From contig JANFAH010000002.1 of the NCBI GenBank assembly GCA_024663395.1, positions 1,178,001 through 1,242,000 of the forward strand: DNA of 64,000 nt, given 5' to 3'. The notes below the pieces were generated by a model, which worked only from the letters and a program-made list of their open reading frames with translations, had not been told where the DNA came from and ran no database searches. This stretch comes from Pisolithus tinctorius (lineage: Eukaryota; Basidiomycota; Agaricomycetes; Boletales; Pisolithaceae). The position numbers and the translations under genes are program-made. This document shows, one piece after another, positions 57,044 through 64,000 of this stretch. Position 1 is the first letter of the stretch. Every line of letters starts with the position of its first letter.

Positions 57044-57105
57044 TTACAGCCAATTCGTGGGTGGTCTTGCTGTAAGCGTAGGCGCCAACTTTGAGCCCAC
57101 CTTTT
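57044..57105. repeat. Second hairpin element related to 56150-56252
   Basis: CGCTACGCTTACAG pairs with CTGTAAGCGTAGGCG across a 26-bp loop; the right side continues CCAACTTTGAGCCCACC. Shares the word set of the 56150 element. Confidence 0.6.
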
Positions 57106-57395
57106 GAAACTGCCACATGTGTCGTCAATGGGTTGCACACCGGTTTCCGAATCGGCTGTAATTGTGTTTCTCGGCCCACCTCGTCTGGCCATAGTTGTTA
57201 TATACACCACCCAAGCAAGACCTCTTGAAGAATCAATCCTACTTGTTTCTCCACTCAAACAACGCACTTCAGAGCTTTTGATCGTTCTCGTACCAATCTC
57301 TTTTGTTTGATCGTAAGTCTTCGCCGCCTTGTACAATGTATCTTGTGCTAACTATGCCACCTTCCCTTCGCTCTCGTCGCTATTGCTGCATGCAG

Positions 57396-58585
57396 ATGAA
57401 TTTCGATGACGACTATACCCTTGAAAACGTTCCTCAGGAGATCCTCAACTTGGTCAGTCTCGACAACTCGATCAACGTCGATGTCCTCAGCATGGGCGGC
57501 CTGGCTGGGAGTGGGCTTGACGACCAAGCCGCCGAGGACCTTGGGCTTATCAAGAATCACTGGGTCTGGCGCTTGGTCGTTGAAGCGCCACACGGTGGCA
57601 ACGGACTAATCCAGTTCGGGTTCAACGTGTCGCGAACTGCGAGTGTTCCCTCCGACAAAGCTCAGTACAACGCCGACAGCGTAAGGTGGCTGGGCTCCGA
57701 CCTCAGCGGTTCCAGTCGTAATGGCAAGGATGCCTCGTCCGACGACGTTGGTAGCATCGACGGGTATTATACTGCTCAGTCCACCGAGGACGATCTCCAG
57801 CGGTCCATTCGGACCTTCGGTGGTGCCCAGGGTGACCGGTCCGACGAGTGTGCTATTCCTGCTGTTCCCTCCAACGAAGCCCAGTCCAATACCAATAGCG
57901 TAGAGTGGCTGGGCTCCGACCTCGGCGGTTCCAGTCGTGATGGCAAGGATGCCTCGTCCGACGACGTTGGTAGCATCGACGGGTATTATACTGCTCAGTC
58001 CACCACGGACGATCTCCAGCGGCCGTCCATGGGCCCCCGTGTCCTTGGATCGCTCGACATCATTGTCCGTCCTCGCGTCACTCCCTCTTGGAGGCATCGT
58101 TTCACTCGTTCTTTCCCTCTTGCACCCCATACCACTTTCGACCAACTCCTCAAATCTGTTACGTCTCGCGGCATGATGCCGTTCTACTTCCAACAGGTGG
58201 GGTTTGCAAGATTCGGTTGCCGGGATGCAATGTACGTGCTCTACTTCTTTCTACATGCCGTCTGGCTCATCGTTTGTTTTCGTTATTCCTATCCTGCAGT
58301 TCTCAATTCGCTGCCGCGTGGTCGACGGACGGGTTGTTACTAGACCTCTTATGCAGGGAGAACCCCAGGACCCATATCTACCAGCTGTTGGGCCGGCGCT
58401 ACTCCTGGCCCACCGTCACCGGTGCAGTGACTACTTCCGATGAGGAAGAGGAAGAAGAGGGGGTTGTGCGGACGACCAGAGGATTTAGCACTGCCCAAAG
58501 CTACATCCAGAGGGGCGTCTGGCCCAAGGAATATGAGCACGTCGAGCACCCCTTGCTCGAGTTCACCTCGCGCCCCGACGCCTAG
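57396..58585 (+). CDS. Hypothetical host protein with two 73-residue internal repeats
   Basis: Exons 57396-58231 and 58300-58585 (68-nt intron, GTACGT to TGCAG), 373 aa. A 5' UTR intron is likely at 57313-57395 (GTAAGT, branch CTAAC, TGCAG), placing the start ATG at 57396 directly after the acceptor. Two copies of a 73-residue unit (57644 and 57863) contain WLGSDL, GSSR, DASSDDVGSIDGYYTAQST and DDLQR. The C-terminal part has an acidic run (DEEEEEEG) and YSWPTVTGA. No family recognised. The frame is intact and CG-rich. Confidence 0.7.
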
Positions 58586-58784
58586 GTGGCCCATTACACG
58601 CTCACTTACTGTACCAACAAGTCCTTGTCGTTCCTCTTTGATTTGTTGTAGCTCGTTCCTGATCGTTGATCCATTGTATAACTCTCAAGTCCCCACTCAT
58701 GTACTTGATATGCTGATTGCCATTTCTTTCTTACATATGCAATTTGACAACATCATCACAAAAACCCTAAAATTACACATTCAG

Positions 58785-58895
58785 TGTTGAGTATGTGTTC
58801 CAGAGTTATGCTTATGGTAATGTCTTAGAGTTTTTTTCTAACCTTTGGAATTAAATTCTGATGTCACTGTGCTTACTAATTACAGTACTATAATA
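58785..58895 (+). repeat. Copia LTR fragment
   Basis: TGTTGAGTATGTGTTCC, CTTTGGAATTAAATTC, GTCACTGTGCTTACTAATTA and GTACTATAA align with 53628-53751. No coding part is attached. Confidence 0.75.
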
Positions 58896-58934
58896 TTAGC
58901 CCTCCGGGCGCCCCTGGATGCAGGCGGCCCGGAA

Positions 58935-59090
58935 TATTTATATACCGAGAAAACATGTCCCTCAGTACCGATTCTACAGAAAACATGTCTACGACTTGTC
59001 GTATCAGTCCAGATTCTACAGAAAATGTGTCTACAGAAGATTTGTTGCATTAGTCCAGATTCGACAGAAAATATGTCCCATTAGTACGGA
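58935..59090 (+). repeat. Short tandem repeat, three ~45-bp units
   Basis: Three units of CCGATTCTACAGAAAA(C/T)(A/G)TGTCT followed by a variable part and ATCAGT or ATTAGT. Confidence 0.65.
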
Positions 59091-59201
59091 GTTATACAAA
59101 TTTTTGGCGGAGATTGTCTGTGAGGAAGATTATGTTGGGTGGTAGATTTCGTAGCTGGGGGAAGGGGTGAGAGGTCGTTAGATGGATACACTGAAAACGG
59201 C

Positions 59202-60122
59202 TTACGAGTTGTCGTTGATGATGTGAAGGATAGGTGGGACGCATAATGAGATGGAGCCACAGACATGCCCGCCGAGTGTCCAGACAGCGTCTATGATACC
59301 CAAGCGGTAGAACGTGGTGACGGGCAGAGTGCTGCGATGGGGAATAGTTGCGAAGTCGATTGATAGCCAGCCATTGTCATTTAGAGATCTTACTCGACTT
59401 CTGCAAACGAAGGGTGCGTGGAGGGTTTCTTCGCAGGGAATGAAATGGAACCCGCGTGATTTGTATTTGATGAGGGCTAGCATGTGGCTGGGGGTGAAGG
59501 TGCGGCCGCGGAGGCTAGCAGTATTGATTAGTGCACGGTGATGGAGGGTGAGGCTAGGGTACGCGCAAAACAGGGAGTCGGCCGTGAAGAAATTCATGAC
59601 AGCAGTAGAGTGGAACTGAAAGATGGGAGAGAGGGCAGAAGATGTTTTCGACACTACGACGTCGATATGTCTCTGCCCGTTTCCGAAGGTGGTGACAGTG
59701 AAGATGGTGGAAGGGGAGTAGTCGTTGTGGTTGGTGCGGCCTTCGCGTACAATGTTATACTGATGTTTGCGTAGAAGGTTGTAGAGTTGTGGTTGGCTGT
59801 TATACGGGACGTATATGTCCAGGTCGGAAGATGACCAATTGCATGAGTTGGCGGGTAGTAACATCCGAAGGGCAGCGGATCCTGACACGACAGCGTCGCA
59901 TGCAGAGAGCATGTCGAAGAGTTGCGTCGGGCAAGGGAAGAATGGGCTGCAGATTACATGGAGGCGGTGGTTTAGGTAGTATCTGACACGCTTGGCATTC
60001 GTGGTGGATGTTGATGCGAGGGCCAGCAGGTCTTTTACATCACAATACTCGAGTACCAGTTGTAAGAGATCAGCGTTGCCGAAGAGAGGGAATTCAGATG
60101 TCAGTTGATGGGGGGGGGGCAT
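59202..60122 (-). CDS. F-box-like / nucleotidyltransferase-fold-like host protein
   Basis: Single open frame of 306 aa from ATG 60122. An N-terminal helical segment resembles an F-box (LVLEYCDVKDLLALASTS, about residues 23-40). A segment reading CDAVVSGSAALRMLLPA then SSSDLDIYVP (about residues 73-105) carries the G-S and D-x-D spacing typical of nucleotidyltransferase-fold proteins. Such F-box plus NTase-like proteins are common in mushroom genomes; catalytic competence is unproven. Intact and CG-rich. Confidence 0.6.
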   Translation of the reverse strand: MPPPHQLTSEFPLFGNADLLQLVLEYCDVKDLLALASTSTTNAKRVRYYLNHRLHVICSPFFPCPTQLFDMLSACDAVVSGSAALRMLLPANSCNWSSSDLDIYVPYNSQPQLYNLLRKHQYNIVREGRTNHNDYSPSTIFTVTTFGNGQRHIDVVVSKTSSALSPIFQFHSTAVMNFFTADSLFCAYPSLTLHHRALINTASLRGRTFTPSHMLALIKYKSRGFHFIPCEETLHAPFVCRSRVRSLNDNGWLSIDFATIPHRSTLPVTTFYRLGIIDAVWTLGGHVCGSISLCVPPILHIINDNS

Positions 60123-60532
60123 TGCGTGTGTTGCTGTGAGAAGGGGTGGTTGGCAAATTTATGTTGAAAATTGTGATGAGGTCATTCGTGGTATAGGGGG
60201 CGGGTGCAGGGCGCAATTTTTTAGAGTTAGTCATGGTTATTGGAAATACAACGGTTTCGGTGCAGTAGAGATTGTTCCAGGCACATTTTATTTTAGCAGT
60301 GTTTGTATGATTTCGACAAGGGAAGACGTAGAGGGGTTGGGAAGAATCCGGAAAAAATGGTCTAGTTCAGAAATTGTCAATTTTGAGAAGTGAATGCGAG
60401 TGAACAAGGACGGTCTGTTAATGACAAGAATGTCTATGTGGATAGGAAATGTAGGGAAGGGCCTTAATTGTGGTCAGGGTTCTCCTCACTTGGGGAATGG
60501 TAAGGAAACTGGTTATTTAATCTGTAGTGGGA
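60123..60532. other. Intergenic
   Basis: Between two minus-strand genes. No feature recognised beyond AT-rich runs. Confidence 0.4.
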
Positions 60533-60931
60533 TCAGACAAAGTTAACAGAGAATGGCAGGACGAGGAAATACATGAGAAGGGCCTCTAGTATGTGATGGA
60601 GGTCGTTCTCGGGCCAAATGTGAACGGGCAGGCCGTGATGGTTAATGCGGATAAAGAGATACGATGCTTGAGAGTGTAGATGTTGATGACAGTGACGGTC
60701 AAAGAGGATCTGGAAGTGGAAGTCGTTGACGTAGATGTCGGTTTCAGAGAGTGTGTAGTTGACGGGGAAAACGTCGTTTTGGACCAGCATTTCAATGTCG
60801 TCTCTGAGACGCTTAAAAGTTACGACCCATTGTCCACTGTTTTCGTTTGTGGAGTAGAGAAATGCCAGGATAGATGCCATTTTGGCAGAACGAACAGAGG
60901 GGCAGGCGGGCGGGGTGGTGGAGGACATCAC
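60533..60931 (-). CDS. Small hypothetical host protein (132 aa)
   Basis: Open frame from ATG 60931 (or ATG 60877, giving 114 aa) to TAA at 60533. Contains FKRLRDDIEMLV and TDIYVNDFHFQILFD. The second is weakly like the DxY/V segment of the neighbouring NTase-like protein, so it may be a truncated relative. No other motif. Confidence 0.45.
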   Translation of the reverse strand: MMSSTTPPACPSVRSAKMASILAFLYSTNENSGQWVVTFKRLRDDIEMLVQNDVFPVNYTLSETDIYVNDFHFQILFDRHCHQHLHSQASYLFIRINHHGLPVHIWPENDLHHILEALLMYFLVLPFSVNFV

Positions 60932-61088
60932 AGTTTTTTTCTATTTATACTCTATGATGCGTGTGGCCGACGGATGAATGATGAAGTCAGTGCGGGAGAT
61001 GATGGAGGTGCCGGTGAGCGACCCCAAAGGAAAAAACAATCGAGAGTCTGGGGGTGATTGATCAGTGCTGAGGTGAAATTAGGATACC

Positions 61089-62268
61089 CTAGATTTCTAG
61101 TCCGGTGATTTCTACACCGGTCTCGTTGGATTTTTGTGCTTCAGGCACGCAAGGCTCTTGTAGTAGATAGATCGCCTGGAGTTCGAATTGCGCCCTAGAG
61201 ATAGTCCAGCGCCCATTGTCATCCTTTTGATGGTACCGTTGTAGATGCGTTTCCACAAGGACGAGTGCCTGTTTCTCGAGGTAGGATATGTCCAACTTTT
61301 GCATGGAACTTTTGCTTCTCAGGATCACCCGCGCATCATAGATGCTGTTAAACAGTATTGGCTAAAACGGAAATTGGTTAAGCGTGCTTATTAGATGAGG
61401 GAGGACATACAGCACCACCACTTTTCGGGCTCTGCCATCGAACAGTACGGATGAGGCCGGTGTCAAACATGTTTACGGCTGAGGAAATCGTTCGGCAGGG
61501 TTAGCCCCAGCTCACAGAAGGAACAAACGTAGGACATACGTAGCGCAGGCGTGGAGAGTGCCGATATCAATTGGTTGGCGTATTGCCCAAGGTCGGAGGA
61601 TAGTGGAAGGATGGTCACGGAGCATTGGTTGTCGGGCTCACCATTTTTTATGAACCAGGTGCTGCTGATGTGTCCAAGAATCCAAATATTGATTGGCTTG
61701 TTTGTTTTGGGATTGCACAGTAGTTTGCTGTGGTCATCGAAGGCGGTCGTCGTCCCCCATGACGCGTTTGCTAACAGGTGCCCAAGCGCAAATGTGTTGG
61801 CGTCCACATTGGAATAAGTGGAAAGCGTCTGCAGGCGTCTTGCAGTGCGGAGGTGGTTAGAATCGGATTCCATGGGAAATGCATTGATGTTTACCTCATG
61901 AGTGGTTCAGGGCAATTGGACGTGCGCTCGGGATCAATAACACATGATGCTGGAGTTGGAACTACAGCGCCGACGGTGGTTGCTGCAGTTGTCGGGTTAG
62001 GATGATAACTACTAGAAGAACTTGCTTGTTGGGTGGGGGCGGTCTCGTTAATCGGCTGAACGTCTCGGGGAGGGCTTTGGAGGCCAAGCTCCGGATTGGG
62101 TGAGGAAGCCCTTGCAGTGACCGAGGAATGAGTGCTTGGGAGGGTGTCGGTCGATGGAGTGGATGAAGGGGCGAGGTCACCGTGGCAGGGTTGATGCTCG
62201 GAAACGACCTCGGGCTGATTAGTGGAGACCGACGCTGTTGCATGTTGGTTCGATGTGGCGGACCGCAT
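61089..62268 (-). CDS. Hypothetical host protein, four exons
   Basis: Exons 62268-61895, 61838-61540, 61478-61411 and 61361-61089, introns 49-61 nt with GT-AG ends and consistent phases, 337 aa. An N-terminal Ser/Thr/Pro-rich low-complexity part (about 120 residues) precedes a folded C-terminal part (NTFALGHLLANASWG, KPINIWILGHISSTWF, ISRAQFELQAIYLLQE). No family recognised. Further 5' exons may exist: a frame starting at 62465 precedes it but is not joined by a clear intron. Confidence 0.55.
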
Positions 62269-62836
62269 CCGTTTGGCAGGTGATGTGTCTTTTGTTTGAG
62301 ATGCTTCTCACTTGGGGGCCATCGGGGACGATGAGACGACGACAGCGTGGTGTGACGTTCAGTAGCAGCAGTGGGGGGGGTGGTAACAGAGATTGCCATC
62401 CTTTGGGGTAGGGGACACGATTTAGAGGAGTCGGAGGAAATGCCCCCCTTTTTTTTGGGATTCATCGTTTAGCAACAGTACATGTACGTTACAAAGTCTC
62501 ACGGCCATAAGAGGAAGTCTATGGATCTATGTAATCGCAGGTGTTTGTAGCGAAAAGGTCAGGGGAAAGGTTGGAGTCCACAGGAATTCTACAATTGGAA
62601 GACGCAGAAGAGGCATTTATTGGAGGCGAGGGCATGGAGGTGAGAGAGATGGTCCGAGATGTATTCTACTATCTCTTACTCAGCGAACGAACCTGGCACC
62701 TGTGAGGATGGAGGGGGGCCTGTTTCACATCGATCCAAACTGAATTGTGGGGTGGTGTGATGATCTTCGGTAGTAGTGTTGGCACGCATGCGCCTAATCT
62801 CGGTACGTGAAGGAGGCCAAGCCGTATTGGAGATCT
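62269..62836. other. Intergenic or unresolved 5' exons
   Basis: Contains a minus-strand frame from 62465 with Lys- and Pro-rich low complexity and A8G6/G8 homopolymers. Too ambiguous to annotate as coding. Confidence 0.35.
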
Positions 62837-63795
62837 TTAGATGAGCATGTGTGTCAGAGGTGGAAAGGCACAAACATGGGACCGAACCTGTACAGAACGT
62901 GCTGCCTGCAGGTGTAGAATCTGCTTGCAAGTCAAGAAGACTCGCAAGTGGGTTCTGGAGGCGTGTGTCCGAATGACGACAAGATCGAACTCTGCATCGA
63001 TTTCAATGAAATCTCCTCGGGACAGCAACACTTCGTGAATGGGGGATATGGTCCCGTCGCTGTTGCAATCCAGAATTTCGACAGGGCCATTCCACACCCA
63101 GGGGTAGTCTGGCAGTTTGGGGAGGTGTGTGTTTTGGGGGGTGTTGCAGACAGGTGGAGTAACATGATCGCCAGGAGGATGGAGGACCTGGTTTGATTTC
63201 CGTGTTAGGAACTGACAGAAGAAGTTGGCAGTTGCAAAACCTTTGTGAAAACTTTTCTCTGCATGTGAACGCGACCTCGGAATTGTATCGCTGGAAGCGG
63301 GATCTTTAAAATGCGGCTGGCAAATGTCGCTGCAAGATTCAGGCGCTCGAGTTGATTTCGCCAAGCAGCGGTGTTCCCGGTGCTGCCAATGGACAGGCTC
63401 TGGACAGCATATGCTGCTTTCGAGCAGTCACTGCCAAGCACGGTTCAGGTGGAGGTTAAATGTGGAACACCTGCGACTTACCCGTTCCAATTACTGAACT
63501 CGCCAACACAGAACTTGTCGAGGTAACCGTATATGCGAACAGAGACAGGGTACAAAACTCCACAAGGTTCAGGAACCAGCAATGTTTTGTAAATGATTAG
63601 GTGTGAGCGCTTCCGGTCTGCACAGGTTGGATGCTGTGCCACAGAGGCCCACTCGACTAGATGGGCAAGAGACGTGGGGAAGCATTCCCATTGTTGGAGT
63701 TCGTGAATGTTGGCACGATTGTTGATAAAAGGTTGCAAGTCTTCTGCCCATAAGTCGGCGCCAAGGGGATGATTAGACGAGGGTAAGAATGACAT
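62837..63795 (-). CDS. Hypothetical host protein, three exons
   Basis: Exons 63795-63482, 63430-63241 and 63187-62837. The first intron (51 nt) is GTAAGT to GGCAG. The second (53 nt) has a weak GTTTTG donor but a CTAAC branch point and CCAG acceptor. Phases agree, giving 284 aa. Contains SVRIYGYLDKFCVGEF, FRGRVHMQRKVF and a Trp/Asp-rich segment (PDYPWVWNGPVEILD). No family recognised. The 3' end is uncertain. Confidence 0.5.
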
Positions 63796-64000
63796 GGGGA
63801 AGGGAGAGAGTAATACAGGGAGCACACACCGACATATTCAATTTATAAATGCTGAGTTAGAAATAGGAGAAATAAGTGATGGGGGGCTGTGTGAAAGCTA
63901 CGATGAAGTAGATTCCGACGTCACTGTGGCGAGGGGATGGCGTTCGGTGTAGATCGTGGCCGTCGATGCATCAAGGCTTGTCAGCCGCTCCAGTTTGACG
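63796..64000. other. Window edge, no feature recognised
   Basis: Upstream of the last minus-strand gene; probably its promoter region. Confidence 0.3.

Noticed and set aside
57606..58193. 195-codon minus-strand frame
   Set aside because: Shadow of the duplicated plus-strand host gene with its intron and repeats.
1..64000. tRNA, rRNA or CRISPR features
   Set aside because: No cloverleaf with conserved box A/B, no rRNA-like stretch and no CRISPR spacing were found; the satellites here have no unique spacers.

Overview
The window reads as a transposon-dense stretch of an agaricomycete (mushroom-forming basidiomycete) genome. Evidence: short 45-70 nt GT-AG introns with CTAAC-like branch points, KDZ transposases with cysteine clusters beside TET/JBP-like dioxygenase fragments, chromodomain-bearing Ty3/gypsy elements, and an F-box-like/nucleotidyltransferase-like protein. 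All families were assigned by reading motifs, with no database search.

Layout. 1-9.3 kb: dispersed LTR-like repeats, a solo LTR, a decayed minus-strand gene, and a 4.6-kb palindromic element (4738-9327) with ~2-kb inverted arms and an 8-bp target duplication. 9.6-12.1 kb: decayed KDZ transposase. 12.5-19.1 kb: old, 5'-truncated chromovirus copy with a nested 1.86-kb repeat. 19.1-22.6 kb: TET/JBP fragment, a ~222-bp tandem repeat split by a solo LTR, and a 44-bp satellite. 22.9-24.5 kb: an apparently intact five-exon minus-strand gene whose protein starts with a near copy of the histone H3 tail, followed by a PHD/ADD-like cysteine domain and a possible caspase-like dyad. 24.7-29.7 kb: two divergent arrays of repeated mini-exon/intron cassettes separated by a repeat with a nested solo LTR. 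30.5-33.4 kb: TET/JBP pseudogene, inverted duplication, 63-bp satellite, KDZ 5' fragment. 33.6-37.2 kb: a second Ty3/gypsy lineage. 37.6-46.6 kb: a minus-strand gene split by a nearly intact 7.5-kb chromovirus (38968-46499). 48.6-54.2 kb: copia remains invaded by a two-gene Tc1/mariner-like element, plus a second Tc1 fragment. 54.7-64 kb: CpG-richer, low-repeat DNA with six plausible host genes.

Themes. Outside the young chromovirus and the gene-rich right end, CpG has been widely replaced by TpG/CpA. Conserved Arg codons (CGA) became TGA stops in unrelated elements, and the catalytic Glu of two integrases became Lys. This fits cytosine methylation and deamination, and TET/JBP-like genes that act on 5-methylcytosine occur in the same window. 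The young chromovirus carries a textbook -1 frameshift signal between gag and pol and an antisense, spliced gene between pol and the 3' LTR that is also present in the old copy.
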